From NCBI GenBank assembly GCA_034440115.1, contig JAWXBM010000034.1:1-20298 (forward strand): a stretch of DNA of 20,298 nucleotides, read 5' to 3'. Below the pieces are notes generated by a model, which did no database searches, had not been told where the DNA came from, and saw nothing but the letters and a program-made list of their open reading frames with translations. Positions within the stretch are counted from its first letter, which is position 1. The number at the start of each line of letters is the position of its first letter. This document shows positions 6,790 to 15,421 of this stretch, piece after piece. The translations under genes were made by a program, and so were the position numbers. This DNA comes from JAWXBM01 sp034440115. Its GTDB lineage: Bacteria > Pseudomonadota > Gammaproteobacteria > Xanthomonadales > SZUA-36.

Positions 6790-7977
6790 TTACACCAACG
6801 GACTGCGCAAATGCCGGGTGCGGTGAATGATGAAAAAAAACATCAATATGCTGATAAGGCAAAACACAGCGGCCATCTGATTTATCCGGCTGTAGTCACC
6901 AGCAACAATCAACCCGGCGGCGATACCCGGACCGACTGCGGCTCCCAGCCCCTGGAAACCGGTAACCAGCACCAGAAAATTTCCCCTGAAGTCTATCTTG
7001 GCGATCACTCCTAGCTGGTAGGAGTTGGCCATCACAAACAAGCCCTGAAACAGCCCTGCTCCCAGATAGAATGTAAGTGGGGTGAACTGTCCGACCAGCA
7101 GCCACAGCACCAGCAGTTGCCCCACCAAGGCGAGCGTCAGTGGGATCGTCCGGCCGTAGCGATTACTGGCAATGGCGGCTGCACCTGCTCCGACGATGGC
7201 GGCAAACTGAGAAACACCAAGCGCCAGGCCTATAGTCTCTATGGACAGCCCGGTGGCCTGCCCCATGCGCTCGATGTAGGCCCAAAAACCAAAAATACTG
7301 ACGAAGAAAAGAAAGCTGGCTATCAGACCGATCCAGATCAACCCAGTGTAGTTGGGCGCACCGGTTCCAGCAGAGCTGCCGGGGACTCTCTGGGCTCCCT
7401 CGGATGGATAGCGCCACAAGGCCAGCAACATCAGCGTTGCAGCGCCAGCCAGCATATAAAAAAGCCCGCTAACAGACCATTCAGCCAGGATATAGGCAGC
7501 TCCGGCGAAGGCAAAAAACATCATGGCGCCCTGCACAACCTGGGCAATACCGAAAGCCCGGTCCGGATGCTTATTGTCTCCCAGGGCCGCAACGGTTAAC
7601 GCAAAAACTGACCCTTCAGCAAAGCCAGCCAGGAAGCGTACCAGCAGAAAGCCCACATATTGGCTCTGCTGGGCGCTGATGATATTGAGCACGGCGATGG
7701 CTATCAGAGCCAGCGCCAGCACCTTTATCCACGAGACTTTACGGACCCATAGGGCAGCCACCAACGAGGCCAGAACCAGGCCGATTCATTCCAAGCTGGC
7801 AATGTACCCGGCTTGTTGCTCACTAAAGCCAAGATCATCAATCAACCCACCGACCAGCATAGGCATCAGGATGATCGCGGCCGGCCCGATTGGGTAGACC
7901 ATGGAAATCAGAAAGGTCGTGGACAGTTTGTGATCGAAAGTTCTTATGTTGTTAATCCCCGGGAAGAAAGAGGCTGG
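6790..7977 (-). pseudogene. MFS transporter, interrupted by an in-frame TGA
   Basis: A major facilitator superfamily permease; the second part has about ten hydrophobic segments, with RFLAGFAEGSVFALTVAALG (TM4 region) and a charged loop after TM6. Reading the minus frame upstream gives a normal first segment, LSTTFLISMVYPIGPAAIIL then MPMLVGGLIDDLGFSEQQAG and YIASLE, followed by TGA at 7786-7788 and then IGLVLASLVAALWVRK. The frame is the same on both sides, so this is a nonsense mutation with no frameshift. No ATG, GTG or TTG precedes the first segment within the frame, which is closed at 7978-7980, so the true start is also lost or shifted (ATG 8028-8030 is in another frame). A shorter product from TTG 7764 would lack TM1 and part of TM2. 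Probably non-functional unless the stop is an error. Confidence 0.8.
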
Positions 7978-8087
7978 TCACCAATGAGGCCCGTGATCAA
8001 AGCTAGCTTTCTTGTCTGATCAATGTTCATCGTTGAGCAAGATGTCCCGTTGCTGTGGCCAAGAAGCACGGCTACGCGCCAAGGGCA

Positions 8088-8255
8088 CTACTCCTTATTG
8101 CTGTTCGCAAGTTTATGCTGGCGGGCTAACAAGCGTGATGACAGGTGCTTAAAGTCAGATCCAGCAACCGGACTCAGCCACTGGATAAAGCGCTTGAATG
8201 CGCCGAGATTGAGATCGATTTCTTCAAGCAATTCGTCCATTTGGTGACCCGAAAA
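8088..8255 (-). pseudogene. C-terminal remnant of a second flavin monooxygenase
   Basis: The minus frame gives FSGHQMDELLEEIDLNLGAF, then KRFIQWLSPVAGSDFKHLSS, then RLLARQHKLANSNKE and TAG. Aligned without gaps to the last 55 residues of the intact FMO encoded at 8859-10373, I count 37 identities. The nucleotide similarity goes past the stop codon: GGAGTAGTGC and TGGCGCGT around 8074-8094 match the FMO-CMD junction near 8846-8868, with TTG in place of the CMD ATG. Similarity stops at about 8073 on one side and 8256 on the other, where a MITE-like end follows. It is a leftover of a duplicated FMO-CMD gene pair. Confidence 0.85.
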
Positions 8256-8265
8256 TCAAGACAGA

Positions 8266-8286
8266 GTTTTTACTCTGACCCCAAAT
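8266..8286. mobile_element. Solo end of the TTTACTCTGACCCC element family
   Basis: GTTTTTACTCTGACCCCAAAT matches the right-hand end of the elements at 4543-4564, 18166-18186 and 20271-20291. I found no matching left end nearby, so this is a solo end or a deletion scar. It lies exactly between the stop of the CMD-like gene (8290) and the FMO remnant. Confidence 0.7.
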
Positions 8287-8289
8287 AGC

Positions 8290-8853
8290 TTACTTGCCTG
8301 CCAGGCGCCATAGATCCTGGTAGTCGTAGTCGGTTGCCAGGCTGAGATTGAGCCGATTGTATGAACCAAAGTCACTGACAAGGTGAACGGTTTGCACAAT
8401 ACCTTTATCCGTTAGCCCCGCATGGCGCAGCGACTGTACATCAGCATCATTGATGGAAGCCGGGTCGTCGTTCACCTTGAGACAAAAGTCCAGAATGCTG
8501 AGCAAGCGCGTATCCGTAACAGCCGCTGTGCCTTGCTTGAGCAATTCGCCCACATAGGACTCATCCGCTTTCAGGCCGTGATTCAATATCGTGCAGAAAG
8601 CAGCCGTGCAATAGGAGCAACCGTTCGCGCGTGAAACCAGGATGCCGATGTGTTGGATTTCTTCCATTGAAAGCTCACCGGCCTGCCACAGCACTTTGGT
8701 CGAGCCCAGTTTGGCTTTGAAGTACTCCGGGAAATTCAACTCGACATAGAAGTGATTGGGTACAGAGCCTTCCATTTCCGTTACCCAGGCAAATATTCCC
8801 TCAATCTCCGGGTCGTCTATGGATTCAGGTTTCTCGATTTTTACACGCGCCAT
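8290..8853 (-). CDS. Carboxymuconolactone decarboxylase / AhpD-like protein
   Basis: A small helical protein of the CMD superfamily (187 aa), whose members are either gamma-carboxymuconolactone decarboxylases or AhpD-type alkylhydroperoxidases. Seen: SRANGCSYCTAAFC with C79-x-x-C82 and a downstream His92, the AhpD-type redox pair, which favours a peroxidase-like or thiol redox role over true decarboxylation. The open frame starts earlier (8952) inside the FMO gene, but ATG 8853 (MARVKIEKPE) has AGGAG eight bases upstream and leaves five bases after the FMO stop, so this start is preferred. Third gene of the TonB receptor-FMO-CMD operon. Possibly protects against peroxide from uncoupled flavin oxidation; that is inference. 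Confidence 0.85.
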   Translation of the reverse strand: MARVKIEKPESIDDPEIEGIFAWVTEMEGSVPNHFYVELNFPEYFKAKLGSTKVLWQAGELSMEEIQHIGILVSRANGCSYCTAAFCTILNHGLKADESYVGELLKQGTAAVTDTRLLSILDFCLKVNDDPASINDADVQSLRHAGLTDKGIVQTVHLVSDFGSYNRLNLSLATDYDYQDLWRLAGK

Positions 8854-8858
8854 ATGCA

Positions 8859-10373
8859 CTACTCCTGGATTCTGTTCGCAAGTTGCTGATGTCGGGCCAA
8901 CAAGCGGGCTGTCAAGCGCCTGTAATCTGCTCCGGTAACCGGGTTCAGCCATTGGGTAAAGCGTTTGAATGCACCTAAATTCAAATTGATTTCGTTAAGC
9001 AACTCATCCATCTGGTGAACTGAAAACGGAATGATATTGGTGCCTTTGGAATGCTTGCCATCGGTGCGCTGTTCGGTCCATTTCAGCCGGGCGGTAATGG
9101 CTTCATCCATATCCGGTTTTGATGGTAGCGTAATCCGGCCAAACAGATACTCGACCAGCCACAAGGCACCCACTTCGGCATTGAGCTGGCTGAAAAAGGA
9201 AGAGTTATAGCCATTGAACAACAGCCGCGGGACATGCACCGGCAGCATGGTCTTGTACAGCCTGAAGTTGCCCGACTGGTCGGTCATTTGCGCGCCTAAT
9301 TCAGCGCTGAAAAATGGCACGCGTTGATGCCACCCGGTACCACAAACCACCAGATCCGCCGGAACGATTTTTCCATCTGAAAGCACCGCTTCACCAGGCC
9401 GCAACTGCTGAATTTCCAGGCCAGGATGAATGGCCAACTTTCCTGCCCTGATGTTTTCGTAGAATCCATCCGTGACCAGGCTGACCGTGCTTCGGGCAAT
9501 GGTTTCCAGGGGTTTTTGCGGATGCAAGCCCAACTCGCGCAGGCCCAATTGTTTTTCAACCACCGACTCTACGCTATTGAGCATGGCATTGCGCAGGGGC
9601 AGCCCGCTGCCGTGCAAAAACTTCTCAAAGCCCCGAATGCGAATATAGCGAAACAAGCCTTCACCCATGCGGGTTAGAAACAGGTATTTGAAGTTCACAA
9701 TATTCTTGAGTTTTTTCGGGATTTTCCAGATCAGACTGCGCGCAATCACCCGAGTGCTGGCACTGATGCCCACCGTGGCGTTGGCCGCATCACAGGAAGA
9801 CTTGCCATAACCGACGACCAGCACGTGCTTACCCCTGGCATCTTCTGCCTGGGTGAATTCACTGGTGTGACACACTCTTCCACCCTGAGCTATGAACTCC
9901 ACCATGCCTTTGAAATCAGGGATGCTGGGAATGGAGAAAATACCATTGCAAACGACCAGGTAGTCGAACTGCAAACTGACTGTCTTTGATGCACCTTCTG
10001 CAGTTCGCTGGATGGCTTCTACATTCCACCCACCCGCCTGAGCATCACGCTTGGCTGTGATGACTTCAGTGTTGAGTTGTACATTGGACTCCAAACCAAA
10101 ATGGCGGACATAGCTGGCCAGATAGGCCTGTACCTGCTGGCCACTGGGCCATTCCGGATAGTCCGATGGCATGGGGAAATCTGAATATTCATAAGTGCTT
10201 CTGGGATTCTGCGTGGTCAGGCCTGGGTAGCGCCTTGATGCGGCCCAAACACCGCCCACATCAGGCTCCTTCTCCAGAACCGTGACATCCATTGCAAAAG
10301 ACCTGAATATTTTGGCCGTACAAAGGCCGGCAATTCCCGCGCCGATGATGCCAATTTTGAGTGGTTCAAGCAA
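8859..10373 (-). CDS. Flavin-containing monooxygenase / Baeyer-Villiger-like
   Basis: NADPH- and FAD-dependent class B monooxygenase that inserts oxygen into ketones or oxidises N/S atoms. Seen: FAD-binding GAGIAG at residues 11-16, VLEKEPDVGGVWAASRRYPG (32-51), the FMO fingerprint region GGRVCHTSEF (164-173; the usual leading Phe is Gln here), and the NADPH site VVGYGKSSCD (187-195). About 504 aa, normal for FMO/BVMO. There is no ATG near the N-terminus: TTG at 10371-10373 is the best start, 15 bases after the TonB receptor stop and in the same frame as it, so translation is likely coupled. A partial paralogue lies at 8088-8255. Substrate unknown; neighbours suggest a hydrophobic ketone. Confidence 0.88.
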   Translation of the reverse strand: MLEPLKIGIIGAGIAGLCTAKIFRSFAMDVTVLEKEPDVGGVWAASRRYPGLTTQNPRSTYEYSDFPMPSDYPEWPSGQQVQAYLASYVRHFGLESNVQLNTEVITAKRDAQAGGWNVEAIQRTAEGASKTVSLQFDYLVVCNGIFSIPSIPDFKGMVEFIAQGGRVCHTSEFTQAEDARGKHVLVVGYGKSSCDAANATVGISASTRVIARSLIWKIPKKLKNIVNFKYLFLTRMGEGLFRYIRIRGFEKFLHGSGLPLRNAMLNSVESVVEKQLGLRELGLHPQKPLETIARSTVSLVTDGFYENIRAGKLAIHPGLEIQQLRPGEAVLSDGKIVPADLVVCGTGWHQRVPFFSAELGAQMTDQSGNFRLYKTMLPVHVPRLLFNGYNSSFFSQLNAEVGALWLVEYLFGRITLPSKPDMDEAITARLKWTEQRTDGKHSKGTNIIPFSVHQMDELLNEINLNLGAFKRFTQWLNPVTGADYRRLTARLLARHQQLANRIQE

Positions 10374-10388
10374 TGCTGCAATCCCGGA

Positions 10389-12809
10389 TCAGAAGCTTTT
10401 TCGAACCGTGAAAAACCATTGCCGGCCACGGTCATAGACGCCTTCATAGACTTGAAAGGCGGTGCCGTAAACGCCGGTGATTAGGTACTCCTCGTCTGTC
10501 AGGTTTTTACCATTCAGCGCCAGCGACAGGTCCTGTGCTGCATTTCTCCAGGTCAGTACCAAATCAAACAGCGAATAAGATGGCGTTCTGAGCTGCGGTG
10601 AATTGAACGAATCGTTAAAAGTCTCGCTACGATAAGACCAGTCAACACGGCTGGTGAATGAACCGTTCTTCAACTGAATTTCCTTGGACAAGCCCACATT
10701 GGAAGCAAAATCAGGCACCCGTTCGAAAGCGAAGTTTTTACCAATCAAGGTTATGCCAGTGTCGATTTCATCGTATTGTGGATCCAGGTAGGAAAAATTG
10801 GTTTCCAGAAACCAACCCGCTCCAGGGGCCAGCAGAAATTCCAGCTCCACACCATTGATGGTTGCCGCGCCGATGTTCTGGGTCACCGGTGCCACACTGT
10901 TGAATACCTGAACCTGCAGGTCCTCATAATCGGTGTGGAATAAAGCTGCATTCATACGCAGGCGATCATCCCAGGCCGTCATTTTCAGCCCGGCTTCTAC
11001 CACATTGACAAACTCGGGCTCGAAAGTGGGAATCAGGTCGATATCGGCGGTGCCTGGTGGTGCGGTGAAGCCAGCCACAATTGGCGGGAATACCCGCTGG
11101 GTGAATCCTCCCGATTTGAAGCCTTCAGAATAGCTGGCATACATCATCATGCTGTCGGTCGCATCAAAAGACAGGCTCAGCATGGGTGTGAACTCGCTGA
11201 TATCGAGCTGCTTTTCAATATTGGGTAGAATTCTGGAGCCAGCCTGTAAAAACGGTGCATCCAAGGCTGCCAAAGGATTTCCAGGCGGTACGAACTGACT
11301 GATGCCGGCGAAATAGTTCTGGAAAATGATCTGATCGGGCAGAAACACTTTGGACTCATCGGTGTAACGCCCACCCACGGTTAAATGCCATCGATCACTG
11401 ATATCAAAGGTGCCTTGCGCAAAGATGGCTGCTGATTCATTGTCGAAGGCTCCGCCGGAGCGGAAATTGGACACGGTGAAATCAAGAATATTGCTATTGC
11501 TGCCGTCCTCATTGAAGTAATACAGCCCCAGTATCCATTGCAATCGATCATCGAAGGACGTGCCCAACAGTTGGAATTCCTGGGTAAATTGTGACTGATT
11601 CAGGTAATCCAGAAACTGTGAAATACGCTGCGGTGAGTGATCACCGTCCCGCGCAAACTCGGCATCCAGATCGCGATATGCGGTGATCGAGCGCAGCTCA
11701 AATTCATTTTGAAAGGTGTATGACAAATTGGCAGAGATGCCAAACAGATCGGAATCCGAATAAGCCGGCGCGGTACCTTCGTTGCTGCCGTCTGCGCCAA
11801 TATAGCGTGCGTCAAAACAATTGGGCGAGGCGGGATTAAAGGTAACGCCATTGCCTGCCGGATCGGTTGCGGCACAGGGCATACCCGGGCCTAACGCCGC
11901 GCTTGTTACATTGTGAATAAAGGCCATCGGAGGTGGTGGTGCGAGCACCACTCCATTGAGCTGGCTCAGGTCGGTGAAATCGATGTCGATCAGCTGCATC
12001 GCCGGACCATTTTCCCGGTCCTGTGTCGCCTCGACTCTGAAGGTCGCGGCAAATGCATCCGACGGAGTCCAGTTGAGCACAAAGCGTCCGGTCAGCGTGT
12101 CGTCATCGCCCAGGTCAAGCCCGTCGGTCCGCTCGACATAGCCGTCCTGACTGAAAGAGCCAATGGATAAGCGGGTCAGCACGGTAGCGCTGATCGGCAT
12201 GTCGATAAAACCGGTTACATTCAGTCGATTGTCGGTTCCGGCAGTCAGCGCAAATGACCCGCCAAACTCTTCAGCCGGCTTTTGCGTGGTGATGGAGATA
12301 GCGCCACCAATGGTGTTGCGACCAAACAAGGTGCCTTGCGGCCCACGTAGCACTTCAACCCGCTCGATGTCGACCATGTCGAGAATGGCACCCACCGATC
12401 GGGCGACGTAAACATCATCAACGTACAGGCCCACACCGGGCTCTGTGGTTGGGAGGAATTCTTTTTGCCCCACGCCACGTATGTAAATTGCCGCAGAATT
12501 GGAAGCACCACCAAAGCTGGGATTGTTTTCAAAGGTCAGGCTGGGAACAAACTTGGATATTTCATCCAATTTGAGTGTTCCGCGATATTCAAGCGCTTGC
12601 CCTGAGTAGGCAGAGATGGCAATGGGGGCATCCTGCAGACTTTCCTCCCGCTTGCGCGCCGTTACGATAACTTCTTCCAGCAGCAGTTCTGTGCCGGTTT
12701 GTGTGCTGGTTTGCGCCAGCGCTCTGTGCACCGGCAAGGCCATTGATGCAATGATGCTTATTGCGATCAGAAACCCCGCAGAGATCGGGTGATTTTGCAG
12801 GCTCGCCAT
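10389..12809 (-). CDS. TonB-dependent outer membrane receptor
   Basis: A 22-strand beta-barrel with a plug, importing a ligand across the outer membrane with TonB energy. Seen: signal peptide (residues 1-33, ending HRALAQ), TonB-box/plug start EEVIVTARKREESLQDAPIA, plug motifs IRGVGQKEF and VEVLRGPQGTLFGRNTIGGA, a barrel region with alternating aromatic strands, and a terminal Phe (FFTVRKSF). Length 806 aa is typical. ATG 12809 has AAGGAG five bases upstream. First gene of the operon with the FMO and CMD-like genes, divergent from SDR. The EEVIVTARKREESLQD type is abundant in bacteria using steroids, terpenoids and other lipophilic carbon sources, so organic substrate uptake is as likely as iron uptake. 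Confidence 0.95.
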   Translation of the reverse strand: MASLQNHPISAGFLIAISIIASMALPVHRALAQTSTQTGTELLLEEVIVTARKREESLQDAPIAISAYSGQALEYRGTLKLDEISKFVPSLTFENNPSFGGASNSAAIYIRGVGQKEFLPTTEPGVGLYVDDVYVARSVGAILDMVDIERVEVLRGPQGTLFGRNTIGGAISITTQKPAEEFGGSFALTAGTDNRLNVTGFIDMPISATVLTRLSIGSFSQDGYVERTDGLDLGDDDTLTGRFVLNWTPSDAFAATFRVEATQDRENGPAMQLIDIDFTDLSQLNGVVLAPPPPMAFIHNVTSAALGPGMPCAATDPAGNGVTFNPASPNCFDARYIGADGSNEGTAPAYSDSDLFGISANLSYTFQNEFELRSITAYRDLDAEFARDGDHSPQRISQFLDYLNQSQFTQEFQLLGTSFDDRLQWILGLYYFNEDGSNSNILDFTVSNFRSGGAFDNESAAIFAQGTFDISDRWHLTVGGRYTDESKVFLPDQIIFQNYFAGISQFVPPGNPLAALDAPFLQAGSRILPNIEKQLDISEFTPMLSLSFDATDSMMMYASYSEGFKSGGFTQRVFPPIVAGFTAPPGTADIDLIPTFEPEFVNVVEAGLKMTAWDDRLRMNAALFHTDYEDLQVQVFNSVAPVTQNIGAATINGVELEFLLAPGAGWFLETNFSYLDPQYDEIDTGITLIGKNFAFERVPDFASNVGLSKEIQLKNGSFTSRVDWSYRSETFNDSFNSPQLRTPSYSLFDLVLTWRNAAQDLSLALNGKNLTDEEYLITGVYGTAFQVYEGVYDRGRQWFFTVRKSF

Positions 12810-13013
12810 GATGACTCCTTGGTTGGAAGCAGCAATCAGCAGCGAGTGTTGCAGTAAGCGGTGGTTAAAAACTATTCGTTAAATGCACCTGGTGTGCAAT
12901 TAATGCACAAATTGGAATTAATTTGCGGAAAGCGGACAAACAATGCATTAATCGAATAGGCAATGAGCGCAGACTGATTACTATGGATGTACTGGCAACT
13001 GTGGGTGATAGCA
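12810..13013. promoter_or_regulatory. Divergent promoter region with nested dyads (candidate AraC-type operator)
   Basis: Between the TonB receptor and the SDR gene, CTATTCGTTAAATGCAC (12872-12888) is answered by an inverted copy AATGCATTAATCGAATAG (12942-12959). Inside lie a perfect TGCAC-CTGGT-GTGCA dyad (12884-12898) and a further TGCAC at 12904-12908. The stretch is AT-rich compared with its flanks. This layout suits looping or dimer-binding regulation of both directions, perhaps by the AraC-family protein at 15422-16441. No clear -35/-10 pair could be assigned. Confidence 0.5.
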
Positions 13014-13802
13014 ATGGCTGACTTGGCAAACAAGGTAATCATCGTAACCGGCGGGGCTGCATCCATAGGCGCGGCCATCACTCGAAAACTTCATCAGGAT
13101 GGAGCAAGCGTAGTCGTTGCAGCCAGGAGCACGGATAAGGGAGAAGCGATTGCGCAAGAGTTGGGACAGCGTTGTCAGTTCATCCGAACCGATATCACCA
13201 GCGATGCTGACCTGACTCAACTGATCGACAGCACCATTTCCGAGCATGGACGCCTGGATGTGCTGGTCAATAACGCCTGCTCTTACGGTGATGATGGTGC
13301 TGCAACCTCTCGCCAAACCTGGCTTGATACCATCAACACCAATGCTGTTTCCGCCGCTATTCTGGGCGAAATGGCCCGGCCCCACCTGAAGAAATCAGCA
13401 GGCAATATCGTCAATATCGGCTCAATTTCAGGTGCCTTTCCGCACATCGGGCGTTGGGCTTATCCGGTGGCCAAGGCGACTTTGCGGCATCTGTCCAAAA
13501 CCCAGGCAGTGGAGTATGCACAGGACGGGATCCGGGTGAATCTGCTGGTGCTGGGGCATATCTGGTCGGACCCTTTCGAAGGGTTGACCAGCAATAATCG
13601 GCAGCATGCCGACAAAGTATCAACGCCCTACAATCTGCTGGGTCGGGTTGCGAATGCTGAAGAAGTAGCCAATGTGGTGGCCTTTGTGGCTTCGGCAGAA
13701 GCCTCATACATGACCGGTGGTGAAATCCCGGTGGACGGCGGTTACAGCGCCATGGGGCCCGAACAACACACCGCCCTGATGCCCTTGCTGATGGGACAAT
13801 GA
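13014..13802 (+). CDS. Short-chain dehydrogenase/reductase (SDR)
   Basis: NAD(P)-dependent oxidoreductase interconverting an alcohol and a ketone. Seen: nucleotide-binding TGGAASIG (12-19), NNA (86-88), catalytic Ser137 in NIGSIS, Tyr150 and Lys154 in YPVAK, and a C-terminal TGGEIPVDGGYSAMG typical of classical SDRs. The residue at the end of beta-2 is AARSTDKG, with Arg suggesting NADP(H), weakly. The frame also opens at ATG 12987, but MADLANKVIIVTGG from 13014 fits the family start better. Stop and next start overlap as ATGA with the FAD oxidoreductase, so the two are co-translated. Likely substrate: a hydroxylated product or precursor of the compound handled by the divergent FMO operon (inference). 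Confidence 0.9.
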   Translation: MADLANKVIIVTGGAASIGAAITRKLHQDGASVVVAARSTDKGEAIAQELGQRCQFIRTDITSDADLTQLIDSTISEHGRLDVLVNNACSYGDDGAATSRQTWLDTINTNAVSAAILGEMARPHLKKSAGNIVNIGSISGAFPHIGRWAYPVAKATLRHLSKTQAVEYAQDGIRVNLLVLGHIWSDPFEGLTSNNRQHADKVSTPYNLLGRVANAEEVANVVAFVASAEASYMTGGEIPVDGGYSAMGPEQHTALMPLLMGQ

Positions 13803-15397
13803 CTAAATATCAGGAAGCCAAGCAATACGACGTGGTGATCGTAGGCTCAGGTATCAACTCTCTGGTTTGCGCAGCCCTGCTGGTCAAAGCAGGAAAGTCT
13901 GTAGTAGTACTGGAACGCGCAGAGCGGGCCGGTGGTTGTATCCGCAGCGAAGAAATCACCGCGCCCGGTTTCCTGCATGATGTTCTTTCCGGTTGGCATC
14001 CGCTGTTCGTTTTGTCACCGGCCTACGCCGAACTCGGCGCCGACCTGCATCGTCACGGCTTGGTCTATCTGAATACGGATACCCCAACTGCCTGTGTGCG
14101 ACCGGACGGCCGCAGTGCTTACCTGTCCACCTCGCGTGAAAAGAATCTGCAGATGTTTGAACAGGCGCACGCCGGCGATGGCGCCGGATTTCAGCGCAGC
14201 GTGAGTGCTATTGAGACCTCGGCGAACTTAACCTTCACGCTACTGGGCACGGAAGTGCGCCGTTGGTCGATTGCAAGGTTGTTGTTCAAGGAGTTTCGTC
14301 AACGCGGGCTGCAGGGAAGCTTACAGCTGGCCAACGGCTTTCTGGGTTCCTGTCGTAACTGGCTGAACTCACATTTCCAGTCAGAAATGACTCGGCTGCT
14401 GTTCGCTCCGTGGATACTGCACACCGGCCTTACACCGGATTCAGCTTTTTCCGGACACATGGGTAAACTGATCGCCTTTTCGCTGGAGACCGCAGGCATG
14501 CCGCTGGTAAAAGGCGGCAGCTACCAGTTGGTTAGTGCTTTTCTGAGCTTACTGCAGGAGCATGGCGGAACGCTTGTTTGCAATGCCGATGTGGCCGAAA
14601 TAGTCATCGAAAACGGCAAAGCGATGGGGGTTCGGACTGCCGATGGTGGGCGTTTCAATGCCCGCGATGCGGTAGTTTGCAACGTCACGCCTACACAATT
14701 ATACGGGCGACTTTTACCCCGCGTCGCGGTCCCGGAAAAAATCCTGCAACAAGCTACAGAATACCGTTATGGGCGGGCGGACATGCAAATCCACATCGCC
14801 ATGAATGAACCACCGCAATGGATCGATCCGGGTTTGAAAACAGTGCCCATGGTCCATCTGACTGAGGGCTTATCCAGCATTTCAATGTCCATCACGCAGG
14901 CCGACGCAGGCTTGTTGCCTTCCCACCCCACTGTGGTGGTCGGGCAGCCAACCGCGCTGGACCCAAGTCGTGCGCCAGCGGGTAAATGGATACTGTGGCT
15001 GCAATTGCAGGAATTGCCCAGCCGGATTGTCGGCGACTCGCTGGGGGAAATTGACATACCGGCAAACGGTGAGTGGACTGAAAAGGTGCGGGAACAATAT
15101 GCAGATCGCATCATAGACCGTCTGGCGTTGGTAATCGCCAATCTGAAATCATCCATGATTGCGCGCACGGTGCTTTCACCGGTTGATCTGCAAGCCTTGA
15201 ATATTAACCTGGTGGGCGGCGACCCTTATTCGGGTGATTGTTCTTTCGACCAGTTTTTTCTGTGGCGCCCACTGCCTGCAACAAAGAATCACGAAACGCC
15301 GGTCAAACAACTGTTTCAGATCGGTGCCTCAACCCATCCTGGACCGGGGCTGGGCGGCGGTTCTGGCTATATGGTCGGAAAATTGTTGAGTCGGTGA
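13799..15397 (+). CDS. NAD(P)/FAD-dependent oxidoreductase, phytoene desaturase/PYROXD2-like (COG1233)
   Basis: A flavoprotein amine-oxidase/CrtI-fold enzyme that removes hydrogen from a lipophilic substrate. Seen: dinucleotide-binding VIVGSGINSLVCAALLVKAG (residues 14-33), Glu39 in VVVLERAERAGG for the ribose, the conserved SGWHPLF and GLTPDSAFSGHMGK regions and a C-terminal flavin motif GASTHPGPGLGGGSGYMVGK. Length 532 aa fits the PYROXD2-like branch, where substrates are mostly unknown. Start ATG 13799 overlaps the SDR stop by four bases. There are no carotenoid genes nearby (no CrtB, CrtE or CrtY), so carotenoid synthesis is not supported; a desaturation or dehydrogenation step in the same catabolic path is more in keeping with the context. 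Confidence 0.85.
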   Translation: MTKYQEAKQYDVVIVGSGINSLVCAALLVKAGKSVVVLERAERAGGCIRSEEITAPGFLHDVLSGWHPLFVLSPAYAELGADLHRHGLVYLNTDTPTACVRPDGRSAYLSTSREKNLQMFEQAHAGDGAGFQRSVSAIETSANLTFTLLGTEVRRWSIARLLFKEFRQRGLQGSLQLANGFLGSCRNWLNSHFQSEMTRLLFAPWILHTGLTPDSAFSGHMGKLIAFSLETAGMPLVKGGSYQLVSAFLSLLQEHGGTLVCNADVAEIVIENGKAMGVRTADGGRFNARDAVVCNVTPTQLYGRLLPRVAVPEKILQQATEYRYGRADMQIHIAMNEPPQWIDPGLKTVPMVHLTEGLSSISMSITQADAGLLPSHPTVVVGQPTALDPSRAPAGKWILWLQLQELPSRIVGDSLGEIDIPANGEWTEKVREQYADRIIDRLALVIANLKSSMIARTVLSPVDLQALNINLVGGDPYSGDCSFDQFFLWRPLPATKNHETPVKQLFQIGASTHPGPGLGGGSGYMVGKLLSR

Positions 15398-15421
15398 ATG
15401 CCGAACTCATTTTGATTTCAA

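Noticed and set aside
7786..7788. TGA in the MFS gene as selenocysteine or programmed readthrough
   Set aside because: MFS transporters have no known selenocysteine, the codon lies in a transmembrane region, and the gene also lacks a start; simple decay is more economical.
14767..15168. 133-codon minus frame inside the FAD oxidoreductase gene
   Set aside because: Shadow of a well-supported gene; composition and sequence show no family features.
13799..15397. Carotenoid biosynthesis (CrtI) assignment
   Set aside because: The fold matches, but no other carotenoid genes are nearby and the sequence is of the PYROXD2-like branch.
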